A stretch of DNA of 64,000 bases from Streptomyces canus (lineage in GTDB: Bacteria > Actinomycetota > Actinomycetes > Streptomycetales > Streptomycetaceae): contig NZ_KQ948673.1 in the NCBI RefSeq assembly GCF_001514145.1, positions 182,607 to 246,606 on the forward strand, written 5' to 3'. This document shows, in pieces, positions 1 through 8,084 of the stretch; the stretch's first letter is position 1; the number at the start of each line of letters is the position of its first letter. Made by a program: the position numbers and the translations under genes. The notes under the pieces were generated by a model. The model made no database searches. It was not told the DNA's origin and saw only the letters and a list, made by a program, of their open reading frames with translations.

Positions 1-488
1 TACTTCTGCTTGCGCTCCTCGGTGTCGGTGATGTTCGAGAACCCGACGTTCACCTTGCCGCTGTCGATGCCGACGAAGAGGTTCTCCCACGTGAACCGCT
101 TGACCTCGGGTTCCAGGCCGAGGACGGCGGCGACCAGGCGGGCCAGGTCGGTCTCGGAGCCGGTGAGGGTCTTCTGGTCGCTGCCCACGAAGCCCAGGGG
201 CGGGGATCCGGAGGGCAGGGTGCCGGAACCGATGACCAGCTTGCCGCTCTTCTTCACGGCGGCGGGCAGTTCGGCGCTGATGGACTTCACCTCGGCGACC
301 TTGAGCGCGGTCTCCTTGGCGGCGCCGTTGGACAACCGGCCCACGGTCACCGTGCCGGCGCTGTCGGTCGTCCTGGTGGCGGCGTCGCTGTCACCGCCGC
401 AGGCCGCGAGCCCGCCGGCGAGGGTGGCGACGGTGGTCGCCGCGGTGATGCCGCGTATCAGGCTGCGTCGGGAGGGGTGAATGGGCAT
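1..488 (-). CDS. ABC transporter substrate-binding lipoprotein, 3' end outside window
   Basis: Extracellular solute-binding protein that would deliver substrate to the permease and ATPase encoded just upstream. The visible 162 residues begin with a positively charged stretch, a hydrophobic segment and a lipobox ending LAAC (Cys near residue 29), so the mature protein should be lipid-anchored. The following sequence (SGKLVIGSGTLPSGSPPLGF, then a segment with GSETDLARLVAAVLG) is the usual N-terminal lobe of the family 3 (polar amino acid/cystine) binding proteins. The ATG has an AAGGA ribosome site 6 bases upstream. It is the third gene after permease and ATPase, 52 bases downstream of the latter. 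The C-terminus runs off the window. The ligand is inferred to be a sulfur compound from the leader peptide upstream. Confidence 0.88.
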   Translation of the reverse strand, partial: MPIHPSRRSLIRGITAATTVATLAGGLAACGGDSDAATRTTDSAGTVTVGRLSNGAAKETALKVAEVKSISAELPAAVKKSGKLVIGSGTLPSGSPPLGFVGSDQKTLTGSETDLARLVAAVLGLEPEVKRFTWENLFVGIDSGKVNVGFSNITDTEERKQK

Positions 489-540
489 GGCTGTCCTTAG
501 GAGTTGGGAGAAAGGGGGTCAGGAGTGGGGGAAAGGCGGT

Positions 541-1304
<764 letters not shown>

Positions 1305-1308
<4 letters not shown>

Positions 1309-2288
1309 ACGGCGGCCTCCCTGCGTATGCGGGCCCGCAGGTCGGTGAGACCGGCGCGCAGTTTCTGGAGCGGGGTCGGCGGCAGGGAGCGGGTGGCGCC
1401 CCGGGCGTAGTACCGCTCGACATAGAACTGAACGACGGACACGGCGCTGGTGAGGATCAGGTACCAGACGGTGGCGACCAGGAGCAGCGGCACGATGTCT
1501 CCGGGGTAGGTGGAGCCCATGGACTGCACGGTGCCGAACAGGTCGAGCAGGGAGACGTAGAAGACCAGCGAGGTGCTCTTGATGAGGCCGATGAGCTGGT
1601 TGACGTAGTTCGGGGTGATCGAGCGCAGCGCCTGCGGAAGGACGATCTTCCGGAACTGGTAGCCCCTGGGCAGACCGAGTGCCGAGGCCGCCTCGTGCTG
1701 GCCCTGGTCGACGGAGAGGATGCCGCCGCGGACGACCTCCGCGGCGTAGGCGGCCTCGTTGAGGCTGAGGCCGATCACCGCGATGACCATGTCGGTGGCG
1801 AGCCGGGACTCGTCGAAGGAGAAGAAGGCCGGCCCGAAGGGGACGCCGACGCTCAGCGTCTTGTACAGGGCGCTGAAGTTGTAGAGGAACAGCAGGAGGA
1901 CGATCAGTGGAATGGAGCGCAGAGCCCAGACATAGGTCCAGCTCACCGCCCGCAGTACCGGGCTCTTCGAGAGCCGGGCCAGGGCGAGCAGGATGCCGCC
2001 GAGGAGTCCCAGCACCGCGCTGTAGGCGGTGACTTCCAGGGTGATCACAAGCCCGTCGAGGACGGTCGGCCGCAGGAACCAGTAGCCGAACCGGTCCCAC
2101 TGGTAGAACGGATTGGTCACCAGGCCGTGGACGAACTGGGCCGTCAGAACCAGGACGACGGCGGTGGCGATCCAGCGGCCCGGTCGCCTCAGCGGCAGAA
2201 CTCGCTGCGCTGCGAGTGGTTTTGACGGGGCGTCGGGCTGCGGCGGTGCCTCGGTGACGGACACGGCGGCGCCTGGGGGTTCACTCAT
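1305..2288 (-). CDS. amino-acid-type ABC transporter permease
   Basis: Inner-membrane permease of the importer, 327 residues. A cytoplasmic N-terminus of about 40 residues precedes the first membrane segment (WIATAVVLVLTAQFV), followed by the TM core. The EAA loop reads EAASALGLPRGYQFRKIVLPQA, the motif that contacts the ATPase, as in HisM/GlnP/YecS-type permeases. The gene is first in the operon after the leader peptide, and its GGAG ribosome site sits inside a short inverted repeat (GGCTCC/GGAGTC on the plus strand), so the site may be partly occluded in the mRNA. Ligand not determinable from sequence; a cystine or related sulfur amino acid is inferred from context. Confidence 0.93.
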
Positions 2289-2337
2289 GAGGGGGCTCCG
2301 GCGGAGTCGGGTTTCCCCTGGGGCACTGCGAACACGG

Positions 2338-2357
2338 CGTACTACGGCGGCAGTACG
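2338..2357 (-). other. RNA hairpin between leader peptide and permease
   Basis: A perfect 6-bp inverted repeat (CGTACT/AGTACG) with an 8-base loop lies between the leader-peptide stop and the permease start. There is no U-run after it, so it is not a classical terminator; it could be part of an attenuation or anti-SD structure. Inference only. Confidence 0.4.
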
Positions 2358-2442
2358 TGACGCTCGGGCACCGGGGGCTGGGCGGACGACGGCACACCGC
2401 GAACGCGGCGTTCGTCAGGAACGCGGGGGCTGGGAAGGAGAG

Positions 2443-2592
2443 TCAGCCCCGACAGCGGGCACGGCCCGGTGCGGTACACAGTGCGCTGCTCACGCGGAGC
2501 AGATCGACGCTCCGGTCGGCCACGAGCACGTTCGTGTACGGCTGTACGCAGCTCGGGGAGCGGCGCGTGGCCGTCCTGGAGGCTGCGTACAT
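2443..2592 (-). CDS. putative sulfur-type leader peptide upstream of the ABC importer
   Basis: Short ORF of about 49 residues whose C-terminal half reads VADRSVDLLRVSSALC, followed by a tail with one more Cys and the stop. The xVDLLRVSSALC core matches the leader peptides recalled from upstream of sulfur-assimilation genes in Actinobacteria; here the usual RRH has become DRS. The real start is uncertain: ATG at 2592, a GTG at 2601 with GGAAGAG upstream, the far-upstream ATG at 2730 (95 residues, close to the promoter), or a GTG within the core are all in frame. It ends 154 bases before the permease. Its role would be cis-acting (ribosome stalling/attenuation) rather than enzymatic. Confidence 0.6.
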   Translation of the reverse strand: MYAASRTATRRSPSCVQPYTNVLVADRSVDLLRVSSALCTAPGRARCRG

Positions 2593-2746
2593 GTCCGTCA
2601 CCGTGCTCTTCCGGCCCCTGGGGCCCCTCGCGCTTACCGAAACGTCATCCGGTCCGGTCGTCACCTGGGGCACCCCACCGCGGAGCGAGGGTTGCCGGTC
2701 AGCAAGCCAGGGCTTGTCGCTGACACTCATGACCGTTCTGGGCCGT

Positions 2747-2776
2747 AGTTAAGACAATTGCCCGAACGAATGTCAA
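2747..2776 (-). promoter_or_regulatory. candidate sigma-70-type promoter for the leader/ABC operon
   Basis: Reading the reverse strand, a perfect -35 TTGACA is separated by 18 bases from TTAACT, in an AT-rich patch between the stop of the upstream reductase-like gene and the leader ORF. Transcription would start near 2740. The -10 is a weak match, so this is a prediction. Confidence 0.45.
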
Positions 2777-2799
2777 TCCTGGTCCATCAGGTGGAACCC

Positions 2800-3666
2800 T
2801 CAGGACGTGCGGGCGGCGTACGACGCCCAGTCCAGAATCTGTACGGCGGCGCCGGCGGCCTCCAGGCCCTGGCAGTGGGCGTGGTGCCGGCGGGCGATGC
2901 CGTCGAGGTCGAGGTGGGTGCCGAAGGCCGGGTGGGCGGTCAGGCGGCGGGCGTAGGCCCACAGCGTGGGGTGGTCGGCGATGCGCTGCACCGCGGCGGC
3001 GTCGAGGTGGTGGCGGTGCACGGTGTCGAGTTGCACCAGCGAGACCCACAACTCGACATCGGCGGCGGTGATGTGATCTCGGATCAGGAATTCGCGGTCG
3101 ACGAGCCAGCGCTCCAACGAGCCCAGGGAGTCCAGCAGTTGCTCCAGGGCGGCGTCACGGTCCTCGTCGTCACCGCCCGTCGACCCGGCCTGCTGCGCGA
3201 ACTGCGCGATTCCCCTGCTCATCCGCTCGACGGCCTCGGTCTCCAACTCCGCTCCGCACGGGTACAGTGCCGGACGTCCGCCGCCGAAGTGCCGGGCCAG
3301 GTCGCGGGTGATGTCGGTGGCGTGGGTGCTGACGATCCGCCCCGACCAGTCGTCGCTGAGCACCGGCGCGACGGCCGCGCCGGTGTATCGGTGCGCGCTG
3401 GCCTCGTACAGCGGACGCAGCGCGGAATGCCCCCCGTCGGGACAGTCGGGGACCGGGTCCAGGAGGATCACGGGACAGATGTCGTCGAGGCCGAGCAGGC
3501 TGTGCACGACGGCGATGCGCAGACCGTCCGCGCAGGCGGCGGCCAGGTGCAACCGGTAGCGGCGCGGCACGGCGTAGTGCCCACTGCGTGCGTCCTGGCC
3601 GATCCGGCCCCGGAAGGCGGGTGCGGGTCGGTGGGTCGTGTGGGCGGCCAGCGGTGTGACGGTCAT
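2800..3666 (-). CDS. glutathionyl-hydroquinone-reductase-like (omega GST fold) protein
   Basis: A 288-residue protein with the two-domain thioredoxin plus all-helical GST layout of the YqjG/ECM4 family. The first domain has YRLHLAAACADGLRI at the position of the family's CPWAHR catalytic site: the Cys is kept but the following Pro-Trp is replaced. The C-terminal domain contains the typical LVDREFLIRDHITAADVELWVSLVQLD and the ADHPTLWAYARRL region. Actinobacteria lack glutathione, so the physiological thiol is unclear (mycothiol or sulfur-metabolite chemistry is inference). Start chosen at the ATG with GGGGAG 4 bases upstream; a longer reading has no such site. It lies 157 bases downstream of a leader peptide and upstream of the importer. 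Confidence 0.8.
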   Translation of the reverse strand: MTVTPLAAHTTHRPAPAFRGRIGQDARSGHYAVPRRYRLHLAAACADGLRIAVVHSLLGLDDICPVILLDPVPDCPDGGHSALRPLYEASAHRYTGAAVAPVLSDDWSGRIVSTHATDITRDLARHFGGGRPALYPCGAELETEAVERMSRGIAQFAQQAGSTGGDDEDRDAALEQLLDSLGSLERWLVDREFLIRDHITAADVELWVSLVQLDTVHRHHLDAAAVQRIADHPTLWAYARRLTAHPAFGTHLDLDGIARRHHAHCQGLEAAGAAVQILDWASYAARTS

Positions 3667-3822
3667 GACTCTCCCCGGGAGCGGGCGCGGACGTACGCGC
3701 GGCGGAAGCGACGTCGAGCAGGCGGAATGGGGCGGCGGCAGGGCTCTGGGGTCAGGGCTCACCCGTGCGCGCCGGACGGGGCGCGGCACGAGGGGCACTG
3801 TCGGCGCGGGAAGGGTGGCGGC

Positions 3823-3933
3823 TCAGCCCTGGGGCCCGATCGCGCTGCAGACACGCAGCAGATCGATGTGGCGCCGGGAGGTCAGAAGAGGCGAACGGAC
3901 CACTCGGACGGTGACCGGTTCAAGGCGCCTCAT
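3823..3933 (-). CDS. sulfur-type leader peptide (36 aa) upstream of the GST-like gene
   Basis: A 36-residue ORF with ATG preceded by AGGTAGGG at a good distance, encoding a C-terminal core LTSRRHIDLLRVCSAI before a short tail and TGA. The RRH(I/V)DLLRVxSA core is characteristic of short leader peptides found before sulfur-assimilation genes in Streptomyces. It lies on the same strand as the reductase-like gene, 156 bases ahead of it. A short imperfect palindrome (CCTAGTGAACAGG) sits just upstream of the ribosome site. Too short for automatic callers. Likely acts in cis. Confidence 0.75.
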   Translation of the reverse strand: MRRLEPVTVRVVRSPLLTSRRHIDLLRVCSAIGPQG

Positions 3934-4009
3934 GTTTCCCTACCTGTTCACTAGGATTCCCTCAGTGAGTGTCGATCGGACCGGGAAGCACGTCAAGAGG
4001 GCCGTCCCG

Positions 4010-4028
4010 CATCGCGGACGCCGCGATG
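4010..4028 (-). terminator. hairpin downstream of the RHIM-motif operon
   Basis: Perfect 8-bp stem (CATCGCGG/CCGCGATG) with a 3-base loop, 16 bases after the stop of the RHIM membrane protein. No strong U-run follows, as is common for Streptomyces terminators. Likely ends the two-gene operon. Confidence 0.5.
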
Positions 4029-4043
4029 GACCTTTCCGGTGAG

Positions 4044-4703
4044 TCAGCGGAGATGAGCGGTGTCGACGGTCGTGTATCCGGTGGCCGTGGCGGTCACCAG
4101 GATGTAGCCGGGGTTGCCGTTGCGGTCGACGTAGCAGGTGAGGTAGTGGGCTCCGACCACGGTCTGTCGCACGGGATGTTCGGTCACCGCCCGGCGGCAG
4201 TCGGCCCCGGTGGGGAGCTTGTCCGAACTCCAGGAGGCCAGCTTGCCGTTGCTCGCGACCAGGTAGCCGCCCGAGACGTAGATGGCGTCGGTGGTCGAGC
4301 CCGCCGGCACGGGCGGTGTGCGGGTGAAGTCGTAACCGGTCGGCGTTTCCCCGGTGTCCGTCATGCGGAACCCGCGGACCAGCGTCGTCGAGACGGAGGG
4401 CTGCGGGCCGGACAGCGCGGCGTTGGTCGCGAGACCGCCTCCCCCGATGATCGTCACCGCCGCCACGCCGGCGATCACGGGATGCGCGGAGGCCATGCCG
4501 ATCATCGGTCCGATCACGGGGACCGAGAACTTCAGATGGGTGTTCTTCTGCGTCACCGTGGAGTGGTCGCCCGCGGTCACGGTCGCCGTGGGCGCGTAGT
4601 CACGTGAACGGCGGTGCGTGGGCTTCTGCGGCGGCAGGTAGGTGTTGTGCTGCGTGTTGCCGTCGCCGGCCTGGACGCCGTTGGTCCGGCTGTTCCTCAT
4701 CAT
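4044..4703 (-). CDS. single-TM protein with N-terminal RHIM-like amyloid motif
   Basis: A 219-residue protein. Residues 9-22 read GVQAGDGNTQHNTY, a RHIM-like motif almost identical to the C-terminal motif of the gene just upstream. A second, degenerate copy (TAGDHSTVTQKNTH, about residues 43-56) follows. Residues about 74-95 form one hydrophobic membrane segment rich in Gly/Ala/Ile. The rest (about 100-219) is a soluble domain with two Cys (in ADCRRAV and LTCYVDRNG), possibly disulfide-linked; I do not recognise it. Two adjacent ATGs are available; the first is used, with a weak ribosome site. It is 39 bases downstream of the partner gene. By analogy with known bacterial amyloid-signalling pairs it could be the membrane effector or receptor; this is inference. 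Confidence 0.75.
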   Translation of the reverse strand: MMRNSRTNGVQAGDGNTQHNTYLPPQKPTHRRSRDYAPTATVTAGDHSTVTQKNTHLKFSVPVIGPMIGMASAHPVIAGVAAVTIIGGGGLATNAALSGPQPSVSTTLVRGFRMTDTGETPTGYDFTRTPPVPAGSTTDAIYVSGGYLVASNGKLASWSSDKLPTGADCRRAVTEHPVRQTVVGAHYLTCYVDRNGNPGYILVTATATGYTTVDTAHLR

Positions 4704-4742
4704 CGTGGTGCTTTCTGCGGCCCGTGAGTGTCGGTCGGGCGC

Positions 4743-5117
4743 CTAACCGAACGTGTTGTGCTGGGTGTTGCCGTCGCCGACCTGCACGCCTCGGGCCTCC
4801 CGCAGATCGACCCGGTACCTCGCGAGCGGGCCCGCGTTCGGGTCGATCAGGGCCAACAAACGCTGGGCGTGCTCCACCACCTCGGCGTCGACGGCGCCGG
4901 CCATGACGAGATCGTGGGCGAGCCCTTCGGCCGACCCGCTCGGCCGGCGTTCCAGCAGTTCGATGCGCTCCAGGGCCCCGGGCCTGCCCGCGAGCCGCCG
5001 GACGAGGGCCTGCTTCAGCGCGGCGTAGCAGTCGGACACCGCGGACGAGGCGGCACCGCTCAGACCGGCGCCCACCCCCGCGGTCAGAGCCTGCGCCACC
5101 AGTGTCCCCGGATCCAT
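4743..5117 (-). CDS. small helical adaptor with C-terminal RHIM-like amyloid motif
   Basis: A 124-residue protein, first gene of a two-gene operon, with a strong GGAGGT ribosome site. Residues 1-105 are Ala/Leu-rich and predicted helical (MDPGTLVAQALTAGVGAGLS at the start, a Cys near residue 30). The extreme C-terminus is RGVQVGDGNTQHNTFG; the VQVGDxN core matches the (I/V)-Q-(I/V)-G-x-x-N consensus of metazoan RHIM motifs, and Streptomyces proteins carrying it are known as RIP homotypic interaction motif-containing proteins. The motif at the very end, mirrored at the N-terminus of the next protein, suggests templated assembly between the two. The function of the helical domain is unknown. 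Confidence 0.8.
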   Translation of the reverse strand: MDPGTLVAQALTAGVGAGLSGAASSAVSDCYAALKQALVRRLAGRPGALERIELLERRPSGSAEGLAHDLVMAGAVDAEVVEHAQRLLALIDPNAGPLARYRVDLREARGVQVGDGNTQHNTFG

Positions 5118-5146
5118 TCACGCACCTCCGCACGGCTTCCCCGGCG

Positions 5147-5172
5147 TCACACGGTGACGATCACCGGTGTGA
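5147..5172 (-). promoter_or_regulatory. imperfect inverted repeat upstream of the RHIM operon
   Basis: An interrupted palindrome (TCACACGGTGA on one side, TCACCGGTGTGA on the other, one base out of register) sits 30-55 bases upstream of the adaptor start codon. It could be an operator or a 5'-UTR hairpin. The rest of 5118-5317 holds no gene that I can support. Confidence 0.4.
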
Positions 5173-5317
5173 CAACACGAGGAAGCTATCGGCGGGTTGC
5201 CCGGGTCTTCGGGTCTTGAGAGGAGTCGACGGATATCGCGTGTTCGGCGGCGGGACGTCGCCGTTGTTTGGTCGTTCGATGCCGGGAGATGTCGATTCGG
5301 CGGCCGAGCAGCGTGCT

Positions 5318-7171
5318 TCAGCGCAGTTCGACCCCGGCCGGGCGGTCGTCGGTGTCTTCGGTGTCTTCGGTGTCTTCGGTGTCTTCGGTGAGGAAGCCTC
5401 CCGACTGGTGCTGCCACAACTTGGCGTAGGCGCCGTCCGAGGCGAGGAGTTCCTGGTGGGTGCCCTGCTCCACGATCCGGCCACGGTCCAGGACGACGAG
5501 CCGGTCCATGCCGGCGACCGTGCTCAGCCGGTGCGCGACCACGAGCGCGGTGCGTCCCTCCATCAGCCGCCACAGGGCTTCCTGGACGAGGATCTCGCTC
5601 TCGGAGTCCAGCGCGCTGGTCGCCTCGTCGAGCAGCAGGATCGGTGCGTCACGAAGGATCGCCCGGGCCAGCGCGACGCGTTGACGCTGGCCGCCGGAGA
5701 GCTTGACGCCGCGTTCGCCGACCATGGTGTCGAAGCCGTCCGGCAGGGCGTCGGCGAACTCCGTGACGTGCGCCGCCCGGGCCGCACGGCGGATCTCGGC
5801 GTCCGTGGCGTCCGGCCGGGCGAAGGCGATGTTCTCCCGCAGGGTGCGGTGGAACATCGCCGGGTCCTGCGGCACATAGGCGATCAGACCGCGCAGGTCG
5901 GCCTGGCGCATCCGGCTGATGTCCTGACCGCCGACCAGGATCCGGCCCGCGTCGATGTCCATCATCCGCAGCAGCAGCCGCGTCAGCGTGGTCTTGCCGC
6001 CGCCGGACCGGCCGACGAGACCGATCTTCGTCCCGCTGGAGACGGCCAGGTCAAGGCCCTCGAAAAGCGGTTTCCCTCCCCCGTGGGTGAAGGTCACCTG
6101 CTCGAAACGGACGTCGGCCGGCCCCGGCAGCACCGGCTGGGGCGACACCGGGTCGAGCACGGTCGGCGGAACCAGCAGCAGTTCGGTGAACTGGGCGGCC
6201 TCCGTCATCGAGCTCTCCAGACGACGGTAGATCTGGTTGAACTCGAACATGATCTTCGTCGCGTTGGTGTAGTACGTGAAGGCGACCACCACCTCCTCCA
6301 CCCCGTGCCTGCCCCCGCCGAGCGCTACCGCGAGCAGCAACCCCAAAACGTTGGTCAGCGCCCACATCGGCGCGACCAGCGTGTCGATGCGCAGGTTGCC
6401 GTAGTCCCACGACTTCAGCGTGAGCCGGCGCGAGTGGGCGACGCGCCTGCGGTGCTCGGCGGCCTCGCGCCGCTCGGCGGCGAACGCCCGGACCGTTTCC
6501 ATGTTCATCAGGCTGTCTGCGACATGCCCGGACACCCGTGCGATCGCCTCCTCCCGCCGGTCGACGAGCGCCTGGCGGCGCCGGATGAGCGGCGCGGCGC
6601 ACAGCGCCGTGAGCGCGATCATCGCCAACAGCCCGACGACGAGCAGCGGTTCGTAGTGCCACAGCACCACGGCACCGAACAGCAGCGGTACGAGGCTGCC
6701 CACGATGTTGAAGGTGAGGGTGTCGGCGAACTCCTCGAAGCGGGAGGCGAAGCTCAGCACCCGTTTGGTCAGCGCTCCGGCGAAGTTGTCGTGGAAGAAC
6801 GCGGCGTCCTTGGCGAACAGTTCGTCCATGCCGATCACGTACAGGTGCTCGATGCCGAGCGCGTCGACACGGTTGAGACAGTGCAGCCCGATACGCCAGA
6901 CGCCCTCCGCCAGCAGCATGACGCCGGCGAAGCCGAGGACGTACGGCAGCGTCGTGCCGACGCCGATGCCGGGGTCGGCGGAGATACGGCCGACGAGCTT
7001 GGCGACGAGCAGCGGCGCGATGTAGTTCAGACCGATGTTGCCCAGCGCCGGCAGCAGAACTGCGGGCGCGGTGAGACGACGGAGCCGGGCCAGCTCCCCT
7101 CCGTAGTAGCGAAGCGCGAGGAGCACGGAGCCCCTGCGCGGCGTGGCCACGCGTGCTTCGGTTGATCCCAT
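5318..7171 (-). CDS. ABC exporter, fused membrane and ATPase domains (multidrug/lipid type)
   Basis: A 617-residue half-transporter. Residues about 30-310 are the six-TM exporter domain; the ATPase domain follows with Walker A GRSGGGKT, Q-loop YVPQDPAMF, signature LSGGQRQR, Walker B ILLLDEATSALD and switch His in VAHRLS. It should act as a homodimer, because no second half lies next to it. Substrate unknown. Start chosen at the ATG at 7171 (MGSTEARVATPRRG); a longer in-frame reading runs back through a divergent gene and is rejected. The C-terminus ends in an acidic TED tripeptide repeat encoded by a 9-bp tandem repeat, then a short tail. It is transcribed towards the RHIM operon, 200 bases away. 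Confidence 0.9.
   Translation of the reverse strand: MGSTEARVATPRRGSVLLALRYYGGELARLRRLTAPAVLLPALGNIGLNYIAPLLVAKLVGRISADPGIGVGTTLPYVLGFAGVMLLAEGVWRIGLHCLNRVDALGIEHLYVIGMDELFAKDAAFFHDNFAGALTKRVLSFASRFEEFADTLTFNIVGSLVPLLFGAVVLWHYEPLLVVGLLAMIALTALCAAPLIRRRQALVDRREEAIARVSGHVADSLMNMETVRAFAAERREAAEHRRRVAHSRRLTLKSWDYGNLRIDTLVAPMWALTNVLGLLLAVALGGGRHGVEEVVVAFTYYTNATKIMFEFNQIYRRLESSMTEAAQFTELLLVPPTVLDPVSPQPVLPGPADVRFEQVTFTHGGGKPLFEGLDLAVSSGTKIGLVGRSGGGKTTLTRLLLRMMDIDAGRILVGGQDISRMRQADLRGLIAYVPQDPAMFHRTLRENIAFARPDATDAEIRRAARAAHVTEFADALPDGFDTMVGERGVKLSGGQRQRVALARAILRDAPILLLDEATSALDSESEILVQEALWRLMEGRTALVVAHRLSTVAGMDRLVVLDRGRIVEQGTHQELLASDGAYAKLWQHQSGGFLTEDTEDTEDTEDTDDRPAGVELR
5351..5390. repeat. 9-bp tandem repeat in the 3' end of the ABC exporter
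   Basis: GGTGTCTTC occurs four times in succession plus a partial fifth copy. It encodes the TED repeats near the protein C-terminus. Each unit is a multiple of three, so copy-number change would alter length without shifting the frame. Confidence 0.9.
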
Positions 7172-7315
7172 CCCGATCCTGGGGTCGCGGGTTCGTGCAG
7201 GCCAGGGAAGGGGAGTGTCCCGCGACGGCCCCCACGGAGTCCAAGCGTTTTCCGGGCAGACAACGGGGGCGGATCCCATCTGTCCATCTCTGACACCGCG
7301 AGAAGGGTTCAGCCC

Positions 7316-7915
7316 GTGAACTTCAGGATGCAGCCGACCTCCCAGGTCGACGAGACGGCCACCATCGGTGACGGGACGACGGTCTGGGATCTGGCCCAGG
7401 TCCGGGAGGACGCCCGGCTGGGCAGCGGGTGCATCGTGGGCCGGGGGGCCTATGTCGGCCCGGGGGTGCGGATCGGCGACAACGTGAAGCTCCAGAACTA
7501 CGCGCTGGTCTATGAACCCGCGGTCCTCGGTGACGGGGTGTTCGTGGGCCCGGCGGCCGTCCTCACCAACGACTGCTTCCCCCGTTCGGTGGACCCGACG
7601 GGCCGGCTGAAGCGCGGCGGCGACTGGCAGGCCGTGGCGGTGGAGGTGGCTGAGGGAGCGTCGCTGGGGGCCCGTTCGGTGTGTGTGGCACCGGTCCGCG
7701 TCGGCCGGTGGGCGCTGGTCGCGGCGGGCGCCGTGGTGACCGAGGACGTACCGGACTTCGCGTTGGTGGCCGGCGTTCCCGCGCGCCGGATCGGCTGGGT
7801 CGGCCGGGCCGGCGTCCGGCTGGTCGGGCGGGACGGCGAGCCGGGCGGCTGGCAGTGCCCGGAGTCCGGTGCGCTGTACGACGAGAAGGACGGCCATCTC
7901 GTCGAGCGCGCATGA
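7316..7915 (+). CDS. left-handed beta-helix (hexapeptide) acyltransferase
   Basis: A 199-residue protein with repeated hexapeptide turns (IGDGTT, LGSGCIVGRGAYVGPGVRIGDN, LGDGVFVGPAAV, EGASLGARS), as in sugar N- or O-acetyltransferases such as WbpD/WlbB. The C-terminal tail WQCPESGALYDEKDG is a feature of the nucleotide-sugar amine acetyltransferase subset. GTG at 7316 has AGAAGGG 8 bases upstream; an ATG four codons later is the alternative. It is divergent from the ABC exporter and lies beside, but on the opposite strand from, the exopolysaccharide locus, so it may acetylate a sugar precursor of that polymer. Confidence 0.85.
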   Translation: MNFRMQPTSQVDETATIGDGTTVWDLAQVREDARLGSGCIVGRGAYVGPGVRIGDNVKLQNYALVYEPAVLGDGVFVGPAAVLTNDCFPRSVDPTGRLKRGGDWQAVAVEVAEGASLGARSVCVAPVRVGRWALVAAGAVVTEDVPDFALVAGVPARRIGWVGRAGVRLVGRDGEPGGWQCPESGALYDEKDGHLVERA

Positions 7916-8084
7916 CGCCTGACGACGGCCTCCGCGGTGGCGGTGCCGCCGATGTAACCGACCGGCCACGGCTGCCTGCGGCGTCCGATAGCGTGGCGCT
8001 CATGATCACGGCCGAGGACCGGCAGGAACCGCGCCTGCAGCGAGCGCGCGGTCACTCGCTCCGCCGACACGGTCGGGTGGGCGT

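Noticed and set aside
5102..7165. A 687-codon plus-strand reading frame
   Set aside because: Antisense of the ABC exporter, which has complete motifs on the reverse strand.
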